Part shown: positions 25,816-36,100 of the stretch, in pieces | How positions within the stretch are numbered: position 1 is the first letter of the stretch | Layout of the letters: each line of letters opens with the position of its first letter | NCBI RefSeq assembly: GCF_029350975.1 | Contig: NZ_JARKMR010000001.1 | Span: forward strand, 434,001 to 498,000 | Length of the DNA: 64,000 nt | Source of the DNA: Maribacter zhoushanensis | GTDB taxonomy: Bacteria; Bacteroidota; Bacteroidia; Flavobacteriales; Flavobacteriaceae | Direction of reading: 5' to 3' | Translations under genes and position numbers: made by a program | Notes under the pieces: model-generated | What the model was told of the DNA's origin: nothing | The model's database searches: none | What the model saw: only the letters and a program-made list of their open reading frames with translations

Positions 25816-28491
25816 ATGAAGAAAATTATTTTTGCGGTAATCGGACTTCTAATCAGTGTAAGCTCCTTTGCACAGACCGATATTTCAGGTACCGTATCAG
25901 ACAGTTCAGGAGAACCTATTCCCGGTGCTAACATTTTAATAGCGGGCAGTACATCGGGTACAACATCAGATTTTGATGGTAATTTTGCTTTTTCTACAGA
26001 TCTTACAGGTGCTCAAGTGTTACGCATATCCTATATAGGTTTTACATCTGTAGATAGACCGTTAACCTTAGATGGTTCTATGCAAACTGTAAATGTTGTC
26101 CTTCAAGAAGGGGGGCAATTATTAGATGAGGTGGTTTTAACCGCATCTAGTACGTTTCGTTCTCAAAAGCAGGCGCCATTATCTATTAGCTCTGTAAAAA
26201 TGAAAGAGATAACAAAGCTATCAGCTAACAGTCAAGCAGATATTCTTCGTAGTGTGCCGGGTATTACCGCTGAAGGTGGAGGTGGTGAAACGGCAAGTAA
26301 CATATTCGTTAGAGGTTTGCCTTCTGGTGGTCAGTATGTTTTTAATCCTTTACAGTATGATGGTATGCCGTTGATCAGTTCTTTCGGTTTAAATTCTTCT
26401 GCACATGATGTATACGCAAGACCAGATATTGGTTTTAAAGGTGTGGAGTTTGTTCGTGGTGGTGCAGCTGTTTTATATGGCGCTGGTTCTGTTGCAGGTA
26501 TCATTAACTATACGAGCAAAACAGGGGACACAAACCCAGGTAATATTATCAACATTGAAGTTGCCAACCAAGGTAGAATTAAAACAGATTTCTATTCTGG
26601 TGGTCAATTAGGTGGTGAAGATTCTAATACATACTATGCTTTTACTGGTTTTGTACGTCATGATAGAGGTCCTATAGATGTTGGTCTTCCAACAAAAGGT
26701 GTTCAGTTTAGAGGTAACATCAAAAAGAAATTTGATAATGGTTCGTTTACATTAAGCGGACAGTTTATAGACGATAAAGCTCAGTTTTATCTTCCTATTC
26801 CATTAAGTGGTGGTGGTAGAGAGCGTATAAACGGTAATGATGGCAACCCTGTAGAACAATTGCTGTCTGGAGATTTGGCGAACACTTCTTTTAATACTCC
26901 TGGTGGAACATACAATAGCCCTATCGCTGATGGTGTTGCAACTACTGGTGGTTACATAATGGGTGATTTCAATTATAGATTTGAAGATGACCTTAAGTTG
27001 ACTTCTAAAATTAAATATGCCAACTATAAGCACAACTTTGCACTGTATGTTGGTGGTAACGGTTTTAATGGTAACCCTATTACATTAGATAATTATGTAG
27101 AAAGTATTGCTCCGGGTAATTTAGGGTATACGGCAGCTTACCAAAGTGGATCTGGTGCTCAGATTAACGGTAATGATTTGGTTATTGATAACCTACATGT
27201 AGATCGTTTACGCCCAATGACAGATTACTCTGGTGAAATTAATCTTACAAAATCTATTGAAACGGCAAATGGTGGTAACCATAATATTACTGTTGGTTCC
27301 TATATAGCTCGTACAGAGGCTGAAGATGTTAATTATCAATATAGAGTATTGACAGAATTTAATAATAACCCACAATTGGTGAATTTAAATTATACCGATG
27401 CCAGTGGAGATAATGTAGTGTATTCTCAGGGCGGACTTTACAATCGTATTGGGCAAACTGCGAATAACTTTCTTTCTCAAAACAGACTTGCGCTTTACGT
27501 AACTGATGAGATGATATTAGATAAATGGCGTTTTGACGTTGGTTTCAGATGGGAGCATACAGATGGTATCAACAGTCGTGGTGGTATTATGAGCGAAACT
27601 GTTTATACTACTCCAGATATTACTACAGAACTTAGTGATGTACAAACGGCAGACGGTTCATTCTTAAGAACCGAAGTAAATGCTAATGCTTGGGCACTTT
27701 CCCTAGCTGGTCTTTATGAATTAACGGAAACTACCAGTCTTTATGCAAATTTTTCTAAAGGATATTTCTTTCCGCAATTAAGAGGTTTTGCTCCGGTGCC
27801 TGGTATTTCTGAAAGTCCGTACGACGCTGAAAACATTATTCAATTTGAAGCTGGTGCCAAATTCGGAAATCAGAAATTCTCTGGTTCTGTAGCTGGTTAT
27901 TACGTAGGTCTTAAGGATCGTATTTCTATAAGACAGGCAATTGTTGGCGGTCAATTAATAGATGAAACAAGGGCGGAACAAAATACAAGAACTATTGGTG
28001 TTGAAGCAACTTGGGATTATAGTCTTGCCCAGTATTTAAACCTTCGTGGTAATGTAACTTACCAAGATCATGAAATTACAAAAAACACCGATTTTGATTT
28101 GGTAAACGGTACTTCTACAGAAGCTAATGTTGGTAATGAATTGGCAAGACAACCTAACCTATTAGGTGGTTTGGGCTTATACTTCGACAATACGGTTATT
28201 GACGCCAATTTTGGTTTCAACTACACAGGTGCAAAATTTACGGACGATACCAATAATATAGAATTAGATGCTATTACCATAGGTAGATTAGGTGCTGGTT
28301 ACACATTCTCTAAAGAGGATAATAACAATTCGGTTCGTTTAGGGGTATCTGTTTTTAACTTATTTGATAGTGACGGAATTACTGAGGGTAACCCTAGAGC
28401 AGGTGCGGCTGGACAAACGGAATCTCAATTCTTTGTAGGTAGACCAATTTTGCCTAGAAGATTGTTTGTGACGGCTACTTTCAATTTCTAA
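25816..28491 (+). CDS. TonB-dependent outer membrane receptor of the putative glycosylglycerate locus
   Basis: This 891-residue complete receptor has a signal peptide (ISVSSFAQ), a carboxypeptidase-like regulatory domain at about 22-105 (ISGTVSDSSGEPIPGANILI), a plug at about 115-235 (ILRSVPGITAEGGGGETASNIFVRG split across its loop; FVRGGAAVLYGAGSVAGIINY) and a barrel closing with FVTATFNF. It is not a SusC type and has no SusD partner, which suits a small soluble ligand rather than a polysaccharide. It heads a plus-strand set with a hydrolase, a symporter and glycerate kinase, and is divergent from the LacI gene. A strong terminator follows, so downstream genes may have their own promoter. 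Confidence 0.92.
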   Translation: MKKIIFAVIGLLISVSSFAQTDISGTVSDSSGEPIPGANILIAGSTSGTTSDFDGNFAFSTDLTGAQVLRISYIGFTSVDRPLTLDGSMQTVNVVLQEGGQLLDEVVLTASSTFRSQKQAPLSISSVKMKEITKLSANSQADILRSVPGITAEGGGGETASNIFVRGLPSGGQYVFNPLQYDGMPLISSFGLNSSAHDVYARPDIGFKGVEFVRGGAAVLYGAGSVAGIINYTSKTGDTNPGNIINIEVANQGRIKTDFYSGGQLGGEDSNTYYAFTGFVRHDRGPIDVGLPTKGVQFRGNIKKKFDNGSFTLSGQFIDDKAQFYLPIPLSGGGRERINGNDGNPVEQLLSGDLANTSFNTPGGTYNSPIADGVATTGGYIMGDFNYRFEDDLKLTSKIKYANYKHNFALYVGGNGFNGNPITLDNYVESIAPGNLGYTAAYQSGSGAQINGNDLVIDNLHVDRLRPMTDYSGEINLTKSIETANGGNHNITVGSYIARTEAEDVNYQYRVLTEFNNNPQLVNLNYTDASGDNVVYSQGGLYNRIGQTANNFLSQNRLALYVTDEMILDKWRFDVGFRWEHTDGINSRGGIMSETVYTTPDITTELSDVQTADGSFLRTEVNANAWALSLAGLYELTETTSLYANFSKGYFFPQLRGFAPVPGISESPYDAENIIQFEAGAKFGNQKFSGSVAGYYVGLKDRISIRQAIVGGQLIDETRAEQNTRTIGVEATWDYSLAQYLNLRGNVTYQDHEITKNTDFDLVNGTSTEANVGNELARQPNLLGGLGLYFDNTVIDANFGFNYTGAKFTDDTNNIELDAITIGRLGAGYTFSKEDNNNSVRLGVSVFNLFDSDGITEGNPRAGAAGQTESQFFVGRPILPRRLFVTATFNF

Positions 28492-28524
28492 AAAGTATGT
28501 GTTGTTAGTTTAAGTTCATTTGAT

Positions 28525-28564
28525 AAACACATTGGTAGTTGGAGAATTGCCAATGTGTTTTTTT
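28525..28564 (+). terminator. Rho-independent terminator after the TonB receptor
   Basis: AAACACATTGG and CCAATGTGTTT form a perfect 11-bp stem with a 14-base loop, followed by a T run. Only 34 bases separate it from the receptor stop. Confidence 0.88.
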
Positions 28565-28660
28565 ACTCGATAATCGATACTTAAATGCACTGACGCTTGC
28601 GTCGAAATATTAATTAGGTTTTCAAATCAATGCCTCGCGGGCTTGTCTCGGGGTTATTTA
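28565..28660 (+). repeat. Dispersed intergenic repeat, copy B
   Basis: Same order of elements as copy A: ACTCGATAATCGAT, hairpin GACGCTTGCGTC, CAAATCAATGCC, then GGGCTTG and GGGGTTATTTA. It fills the gap between the receptor terminator and the hydrolase start. Confidence 0.72.
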
Positions 28661-28669
28661 CAAGATAAT

Positions 28670-29983
28670 ATGAATAAAGAATTATATAAGAAGGCTATTG
28701 CGGTTTTAGATGCAAATTTTCAAGAAGGCGGTTTTACTATACCTAGTGCAGGGCTGTATCCTTTTCAATGGAAGTGGGATTCTGGGTTTATAGCAATAGG
28801 CTTTGCCCATTATGATGTAGAAAAGGCAAAAACCGAAATGAGAACATTGCTTGATGCGCAGTGGGATAATGGATTTATACCTCATATCGTTTTTCATACA
28901 GATGACGATTCCTATTTTCCAGGTGCAGATTTTCATCAATCTGAATTACACTCATTATCCTCTAAAAAATATAGATCTACAGGTATGACACAACCACCTG
29001 TTTCTGGTTTTGTGTTACAAGAAATGTATCGTATTGCAGCTGATAAAGAAGATATGCTCAACTATATCAAAGAAGATATAGATAAGGTATTTGAGAATCA
29101 CGTGTATTTCTATGAACATAGAGACCCCCAAGATGAAGGTTTGGTATATATCTATCACAATTGGGAATCCGGTACGGATAATTCTCCCGTTTGGGATGAT
29201 ATCTGGGATACCATGAACCCGCCAGAATATAATTTTGTTAGAAAAGATACAACACATGTAGATGCTTCTCAACGCCCTACTAAAAGAGAATATGATCACT
29301 ATCTATATCTCATTGATATTGCAAAACAAAACGATTATGATGATGCCAAAATAGTAGAGTTATCCCCCTTTTTGGTGCAAGATCCATTGTTCAACGCAAT
29401 GCTGATAAAATCTAATCAAGCATTAATAGAGTTGTATGAATTAATTGGAGGTAATGCCGATAAAATAGAAACCTTAAAAAAATGGCAATCTAAAAGTATA
29501 AAAAGTTTTAACGAGAAATTATTTGACGTGGAATTGGGTGCTTACGTACACTATGACTTAAGAAATGAAAAAGCAATTCGCCATATTACATCTTCGTCCT
29601 TTTCTCCTCTATTTGCAAGTATTCCTTCACCGGAAAGAGCTAAGGTTTTGGTAAAAACTATGATGGATAAATTTGGTGGAGATGACAAATATTTATGTGC
29701 CTCTTTTGATCCTACAAATGATAGGTTTAACCCTAAAAAATACTGGAGAGGGCCTGTTTGGATTAATATGAACTGGTTGCTTTTTCTAGGGTTAAAAAAT
29801 TATGGTTTCCTAGATATGGCAGAGCAAATAAAGAATGATAGTATTGAGCTAATCGAACGATACGGTTTTTACGAATATTTTGATTGTAGAAAAGATACCG
29901 GCGATGAAAACCCTACCGGTTATGGTGGTAACAATTTTTCATGGAGCGCTGCTCTGTTTATAGATATGGTGAATACAGATTAG
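28670..29983 (+). CDS. GH63-type glycoside hydrolase, probable mannosylglycerate/glucosylglycerate hydrolase
   Basis: This 437-residue (alpha/alpha)6-barrel hydrolase has no signal peptide, so it acts in the cytoplasm. Key segments: GLYPFQWKWDSGFIAIGF (residues 28-45), QWDNGFIPHIVF (64-75), WESGTDNSP with the presumed acid Asp170, RGPVWINMNWLLFLGL, YEYFD with the presumed base Glu402, and FSWSAAL. The layout and compact size match mannosylglycerate (MGH) and glucosylglycerate hydrolases rather than the larger GH63 glucosidases or GH37 trehalases. These release hexose and D-glycerate, and a glycerate kinase is encoded two genes downstream, which supports the call. ATG at 28670 is preferred to a TTG at 28643. 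The exact sugar is not proven. Confidence 0.8.
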   Translation: MNKELYKKAIAVLDANFQEGGFTIPSAGLYPFQWKWDSGFIAIGFAHYDVEKAKTEMRTLLDAQWDNGFIPHIVFHTDDDSYFPGADFHQSELHSLSSKKYRSTGMTQPPVSGFVLQEMYRIAADKEDMLNYIKEDIDKVFENHVYFYEHRDPQDEGLVYIYHNWESGTDNSPVWDDIWDTMNPPEYNFVRKDTTHVDASQRPTKREYDHYLYLIDIAKQNDYDDAKIVELSPFLVQDPLFNAMLIKSNQALIELYELIGGNADKIETLKKWQSKSIKSFNEKLFDVELGAYVHYDLRNEKAIRHITSSSFSPLFASIPSPERAKVLVKTMMDKFGGDDKYLCASFDPTNDRFNPKKYWRGPVWINMNWLLFLGLKNYGFLDMAEQIKNDSIELIERYGFYEYFDCRKDTGDENPTGYGGNNFSWSAALFIDMVNTD

Positions 29984-30007
29984 TGTGTCTGTAAAAAAGA
30001 TTTAAAT

Positions 30008-30094
30008 ATGAACTACATTGACTACTTTGTAATCGCATTTTATATAATGGGTATTTTAGGTGTAGGTCTATTGATTAAAAGGAATAAAAAGTAA
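30008..30094 (+). CDS. 28-residue membrane mini-ORF resembling the N-terminus of the next gene
   Basis: An ATG at 30008 opens a 28-codon frame that reads MNYIDYFVIAFYIMGILG.. and ends IKRNKK before a TAA, three bases ahead of the symporter start. The symporter begins MNYIDYIIIVVYLVGFLG, so about half of the residues are identical over the first helix while the DNA differs at many third positions. It could be a decayed partial duplication of the symporter gene or a retained single-helix peptide. Its start, stop and spacing are compatible with translation. Confidence 0.55.
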   Translation: MNYIDYFVIAFYIMGILGVGLLIKRNKK

Positions 30095-30097
30095 CTT

Positions 30098-31702
30098 ATG
30101 AACTACATAGACTATATCATTATTGTCGTATACTTAGTAGGGTTTTTGGGTTTGGGCTTTATGTTCAAGGATAACAACTCTGGCGGCGATTATTTTTTAG
30201 GAGGTCGTAAAACATCGTGGTTGCCTTTAAGTTTATCGGCTATGGCAACGCAATTATCTGCGATTAGCTTTATTTCAGCACCTGCATTTGTAGGTCTCAA
30301 AGATGGTGGTGGTATGCAATGGCTTACCTATGAATTAGGTGTGCCGCTTGCTATGGCTTTCTTGCTTATTGCAGTGTTACCTACACTTTATAAATCTGGT
30401 ATTGTAAGTGTTTATGAGTATTTAGAAACACGATTCGATGCTTCTTCTCGCCTTTTAATAAGCTTTGTTTTTCAAATAAGTAGATCCGTTGCTACAGGGG
30501 TAATGGTGTATACTATGGCTTTGATTCTACAAGCCACAATTGGACTAGATTTTTGGATTTCTATTTTAATCATAGGTCTAATTACAATGGTATATTCATT
30601 TCAAGGCGGAATGAAAGCGGTGATATGGGGAGATGTTATTCAGATGTCCATACTTTTTATTGGTATCATCATATGTCTATTTTACGGATTTAGTGAACTA
30701 GGCGGAGTAGATAATTTTCTTACTCATGTAGATACGGATAGAATTACAGCGGTAGATTTTAGTAAATGGGGATTCAATAATGCGGATGGTAATGATGAAT
30801 TCGGATTTTGGCCCATGGTAATTGGCGGATTCTTTCTTTATGCATCCTATTACGGTACAGATCAAACGCAATCACAGCGTTTGTTGTCATCAAGTAGCAT
30901 GTCTAACCTTAAAAAACTGATGATGGCAAACGGGTTACTTCGTTTTCCGTTTACATTGACCTATTGTATAATGGGGCTTGTGTTAGGTACATTATTATTG
31001 CAAGATGTAAGTTTTCAAGAACAGATGGAGACTGTTTATCAAGCAAATATTGGTTCTTTAGCAGGTAAAAAGGCTGATTTAATGGTGCCGGTTTTTATCA
31101 TAAAATATCTTCCTAATGGGGTTATAGGTATATTGATCGTCGCTATAATGTCGGCAGCCATGTCTACTTTAAGTTCTACGGTAAACTCATTATCTGCGGT
31201 AACTATGGAAGATTTTGTAAAACGCTTCAATCCAAATATGCCAGATAAAAAATATATGACCTACTCTAAGCTACTATCTATCTTTTGGGGTCTAGTTTGT
31301 TTGTTCTTTGCGTTCTTTGCTGGTAATATAGAAGGTACGGTAATAGAGGTGATCAATAAGATAAGTTCAGTATTCTATGGTCCTATTTTAGCAGCTTTCA
31401 TTCTAGCTATTTTAACCAAAAGAACACATGCACTGGGTGCCAATATTGGTATAGTAGTGGGTGTATTGTTCAATATATATCTATGGTTATATGTACCGCA
31501 AATCTTTTGGTTTTGGTGGAATGCCTTAGGGTGTTTGGTGACCATAGTAGTGGCGCTTGCTGTAAGCTATACTGTGAAAAGAACGGTTAACGAGGGGTTA
31601 AAGGTAGAATACTATTCCGGTAAAAAAGAAGTGGCAATATTGTTAGCCTACTTTGTAGCAATAGTTGCGTTTAGTGTTGCATTACCAAATATTTTGAATT
31701 AA
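30098..31702 (+). CDS. Sodium/solute symporter (SSS family)
   Basis: This 534-residue inner membrane transporter has about 13-14 helices. Family marks include GGDYFLGGRKTSWLPLSLSAMATQLSAISFISAPA at the N-terminal sodium-site helices (seen as two neighbouring motifs), VYSFQGGMKAVIWGDVIQ, and MSAAMSTLSSTVNSLSAV in the eighth helix. SLC5-like proteins import sugars, amino or organic acids with sodium. Between a glycosylglycerate-type hydrolase and glycerate kinase, the natural substrate is inferred to be the intact glycosylglycerate. The gap to the glycerate kinase gene is ten bases. Confidence 0.9.
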   Translation: MNYIDYIIIVVYLVGFLGLGFMFKDNNSGGDYFLGGRKTSWLPLSLSAMATQLSAISFISAPAFVGLKDGGGMQWLTYELGVPLAMAFLLIAVLPTLYKSGIVSVYEYLETRFDASSRLLISFVFQISRSVATGVMVYTMALILQATIGLDFWISILIIGLITMVYSFQGGMKAVIWGDVIQMSILFIGIIICLFYGFSELGGVDNFLTHVDTDRITAVDFSKWGFNNADGNDEFGFWPMVIGGFFLYASYYGTDQTQSQRLLSSSSMSNLKKLMMANGLLRFPFTLTYCIMGLVLGTLLLQDVSFQEQMETVYQANIGSLAGKKADLMVPVFIIKYLPNGVIGILIVAIMSAAMSTLSSTVNSLSAVTMEDFVKRFNPNMPDKKYMTYSKLLSIFWGLVCLFFAFFAGNIEGTVIEVINKISSVFYGPILAAFILAILTKRTHALGANIGIVVGVLFNIYLWLYVPQIFWFWWNALGCLVTIVVALAVSYTVKRTVNEGLKVEYYSGKKEVAILLAYFVAIVAFSVALPNILN

Positions 31703-31712
31703 TCTTATAGCC

Positions 31713-32837
31713 ATGAAATTTGTAATAGCACCAGATAAATTTAAAGGTTCATTAACCGGATTCGAATTTTGCGATGCCGTAGAAGAAGGACTCCTAATGG
31801 TTTTCAAAGATGCCGAAATTGTTAAGAGACCATTGGCAGATGGTGGTGATGGCACTATGGAAGTGGCTAAACATTATATAAAAGGAGAAACGGTTACTAT
31901 TACTGTAAACGACCCATTGTTTAGACCTATAAATGCGTCTTATCTATATTCTGATGAAACAAAGATTGCCTATATAGAAATGGCGGAAGCATCAGGATTA
32001 AAATTACTGAATGTTGATGAGTTTGACTGCATGGAAACTACAACATCCGGAACGGGAGAATTGATTTATGATGCATTAGAAAAAGGCGCAACAGAAATAA
32101 TTTTAGGTATTGGCGGTAGTGCTACCAATGATGGTGGTATGGGCATGGCAAATGCTTTAGGGTATCGATTTTTAGATGAGAACAATCAAGAAATATCCCC
32201 TATAGGTAAGAATCTTTCTAAGGTGAGAACAATAGATGATTCTAATAAGCATAAGCAGCTGGATCTCGTTACGGTTAAGGTAGCATGTGATGTCACTAAT
32301 CCCTTTTATGGATTGCAAGGTGCAGCATATATTTATGGGGCTCAGAAAGGTGCTTCAGAAAATGAGATTATATTTCTTAATCAAGGTTTATGCAATTTTG
32401 CCGAGATTATTAAAAAGCATTATAAAATCGATTTACAAAAAGTAAGTGGCGCCGGTGCAGCTGGTGGTGTAGGAGGTGGTGCTCTTGTTTTTCTAAATGG
32501 CGAATTAATTTCTGGTAATAATTTGGTAAAAGAACTAGCAGATTTTGATAAGGCTATTAAAGATGCAGATTGGGTTATTACCGGCGAAGGTCAACTAGAT
32601 GAGCAAACGTTGTCCGGTAAGACTATAGATGGTGTAATAAAATCTGCCAAATTACATAAAATACCTGTTGCCGCACTTTGCGGATCGGTAAGTATAACCG
32701 TTGCACAGCAACGACAATTTGGTTTAGCTTATGTGTCATCTATTGTACGGGGAATCTCTACGTTAAAACAAGCTATGGAGCAGAGTAAGGACAACCTTGT
32801 AAATGCTGCCTATAATTTTGCAAGTTTACTAAAATAA
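31713..32837 (+). CDS. Glycerate kinase (GarK/GlxK family)
   Basis: This 374-residue kinase phosphorylates D-glycerate, usually to 2-phosphoglycerate in this family, which enters lower glycolysis. Signatures: KFVIAPDKFKGSLTG at the N-terminus, RPLADGGDGTMEVA, GIGGSATNDGGMGMANALG, SGAGAAGGVGGGAL and GEGQLDEQTLSGK. It is full-length. It closes the cluster begun by the TonB receptor and supplies the step needed to use the glycerate half of a glycosylglycerate. The hexose half has no dedicated kinase or isomerase here and must join general metabolism. Confidence 0.94.
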   Translation: MKFVIAPDKFKGSLTGFEFCDAVEEGLLMVFKDAEIVKRPLADGGDGTMEVAKHYIKGETVTITVNDPLFRPINASYLYSDETKIAYIEMAEASGLKLLNVDEFDCMETTTSGTGELIYDALEKGATEIILGIGGSATNDGGMGMANALGYRFLDENNQEISPIGKNLSKVRTIDDSNKHKQLDLVTVKVACDVTNPFYGLQGAAYIYGAQKGASENEIIFLNQGLCNFAEIIKKHYKIDLQKVSGAGAAGGVGGGALVFLNGELISGNNLVKELADFDKAIKDADWVITGEGQLDEQTLSGKTIDGVIKSAKLHKIPVAALCGSVSITVAQQRQFGLAYVSSIVRGISTLKQAMEQSKDNLVNAAYNFASLLK

Positions 32838-32858
32838 AATACCTTTTGGTATGTTTTA
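32836..32858 (+). terminator. Small hairpin after glycerate kinase
   Basis: ATACC-TTTT-GGTAT followed by GTTTT; a short stem, weak as a terminator but in the expected place. Confidence 0.35.
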
Positions 32859-33126
32859 GAATTCACTGAATATCTTAATATTTAGATTGCCCTTTAAGAT
32901 CAGGATGGGCATAGGTAAACAACAAAAGCAGTTTGTTAAACAAATAATTAGTACTACAAATTAATGGTCTAGCATATAGTTTCCACAGAATTAGCTCTGT
33001 ATACCTTTCATTTTGGTGTATTGACAACAATTTGTTTAAGGGTTGCTAGGCTCCTGTTACCTTTATTTAACGTAAGCATGTATATCCATTGAAACTAAAA
33101 TAGTATTAATGGATTTTTTTTAGCAA

Positions 33127-36100
33127 ATGGCCAAACCAATTTCACTACATACTATTCTAAATTCTATTTGGAAAAGGATTTTTTTCTTTTTCATAATTAG
33201 TCTTTTTCATACTTCATTGTATTCTCAGAATACAACCTCTTGGGTACAAAAACCGGCATCATCTACTTGGGAAACTATTAGTTCAGATGGTCTAGTTAGG
33301 GTTGAATGTAGAATTACCGGCGGGGTTTCTATTACAGGAAATGAAACTATGGGTTGTATTTCTAACAACACTTACGGTAATCCTACTCCCGTAGTTTTTG
33401 GGGAAACATCTTTAGGTATTTCTATTAATCCATTATTTACGGGGACCTTAGCATTTCACTTCTTTGATGCGGTAACTGGAGATGAGGTATTTATTACTAA
33501 TCCAAATTTAAATGTTGATAAAGTTGGTACTTATGGTCTTCTGCCTTTAAGTATCATCAGTGGAACAAATACCGGAGTTTTCACTTCTACAAATGGTACA
33601 TGGACAAATATTGGTAAGAATGGCGATATTTTTGTGTCTACAAATACAGAATTTAAGATAGACGCTGATGCTCTTTTAAGTTTTAACGGCGGTGAGTGTG
33701 GAGATAATTCATTTGACGGTACTGGTGGCGGTACTATGAAAATGGATGAAGCCGTTAACGCTATTAATATGGATGTTTCTGTTTCGGGATTACTCTCACT
33801 TTTTCAAGAAGATGTTGAGTTTGTAATATCCAATCTAATTATAGCTGAACCAGAAATAGAAGTAACAAAGACAGTTGTAAATAATTTTAGCGCTCCTGTT
33901 GTAATGGGTGATGCTGTAGATTATACTATTGAAGTAGAGAACACAGGAAACGTGAAAGTTACCAATGTTACTTTAACAGATACGTTCAAAGATGCTAGCG
34001 GAAATACAATTGCATTAAGTAGTGCTCCATCTTTCTTATCTGCAACAATGAGTTCTTCAGAAGGTACGCTGTTAGCTGGTGAAGTGGCTACTTATTCTGC
34101 AAGCCATATTTTAACTGCAAATGAGATTGCAGAAGGCGGAGTAATAAATCAGGTAAGTGTAGTGGCAGATAGTCCATACGGTCCGGGTGATACAGATGAT
34201 CTTTCTGATAATGGAGATGACACAGATGGTAATTTACTTAACGATACTACAGATAGTTTTTTTCCTATTCCCTTAGATGATACCGAAGCAGTAGAAAAGA
34301 ATAATTCAATTGATATTTTAGCAACTAACAATGATGATTTTGGGGGAAATGGTCCTAACTCTAGTAGTATATTTATTGTAAGTACGCCAACGAACGGTAG
34401 TGTATCATTGAATAACAATAGTACAGCTACAAACCCGGTTGATGATTACTTTACTTATACACCTGGTACTGATTATACGGGGACTGATTCTTTTATCTAC
34501 GGAATAACAGATTCTAAAGGTTATACACGACATGCAACTGTTACAATTACGGTGTATGCATGTCCTAATGCAGGTGTCGACGGTACATTGAATATCTGTG
34601 CCGGAGATACATTTGATAACGATGATTTGTTCGCTCAATTGACCGGAAATCCAGATACAGGTGGAACATGGGTCGATAATGGTGATGGAACTCACACGTA
34701 CACAGTTGCTGCAATAGCACCATGTACAATTGACGATGAAAGTATCGTAACGGTAACCGAACAAGCGCAACCAAATGCAGGTATCGACGGAACCTTGAAT
34801 ATCTGTCAAGGAGATACATTCACAAACGGAGACCTCTTTGCGCAACTAACCGGTTCTCCTGATACAGGCGGAACATGGGTAGATAATGGCAATGGCATAC
34901 ATACGTATACCGTAGCAGCAATAGCACCTTGTGCAACAGACGATGAAAGTATCGTAACGGTAACACAACAAGCGCAACCCAATGCAGGAATTGATGGCAC
35001 ATTGAATATTTGCTCTGGAGATACATTTGATAACGATGATTTATTTGCCCAATTAACGGGAAATCCAGATACAGGTGGAACATGGGTCGATAATGGTGAT
35101 GGAACTCACACGTACACAGTTGCTGCAATAGCACCATGTACAATTGACGATGAAAGTATCGTAACGGTAACCGAACAAGCGCAACCAAATGCCGGTGTTG
35201 ATGGAACCTTGAATATTTGCTCAGGAGATACATTTGATAATGATGATTTGTTCTCGCAATTGACCGGTTCTCCAGATACGGGCGGAACTTGGGTTGATAA
35301 TGGAGATGGAACTCACACGTACACAGTTGCTGCAATAGCACCATGTACAGCAGACGATGAAAGTATCGTAACGGTAACACAACAAGCGCAACCCAATGCG
35401 GGAATTGATGGAACGTTGAATATCTGTCAAGGAGATACATTCACCAATGCAGACTTATTCGCCCAGTTAACCGGTTCTCCTGATACAGGTGGAACATGGG
35501 TTGACAATAACGATGGAACGCACACTTATACCGTAGCAGCAATAGCACCATGTACAACGGATGATGAAAGTATCGTAACGGTAACCGAACAAGCACAACC
35601 AAATGCAGGAATTGATGGAATATTAAATATTTGTTCAGGAGATACTTTTGATAACGATGACCTGTTCGCACAGTTGACCGGCAATCCAGATACGGGTGGA
35701 ACATGGACAGATAATGGCGATGGAACGCATACGTACACAGTTGCTGCAATAGCACCATGTACAATAGATGACGAAAGTATAGTAACTGTAACAGAACAAG
35801 CGCAACCCAACGCTGGAATCGACGGGATATTAAATATATGCGAAGGAGCTACATTCACAAATGCAGACCTTTTTGCCCAATTAACAGGTTCTCCAGATAC
35901 GGGCGGAACTTGGGTAGACAATAACGATGGAACTCACACGTACACAGTTACTGGAACTGCACCATGTACAACAGACGATGAAAGTATTGTAACGGTAACC
36001 GAGCAAGCCCAACCAAATGCAGGAATTGATGGTACATTGAATATTTGCGAAGGAGCTACATTCACAAATTCAGACTTATTCGCACAGTTGACAGGAAATC

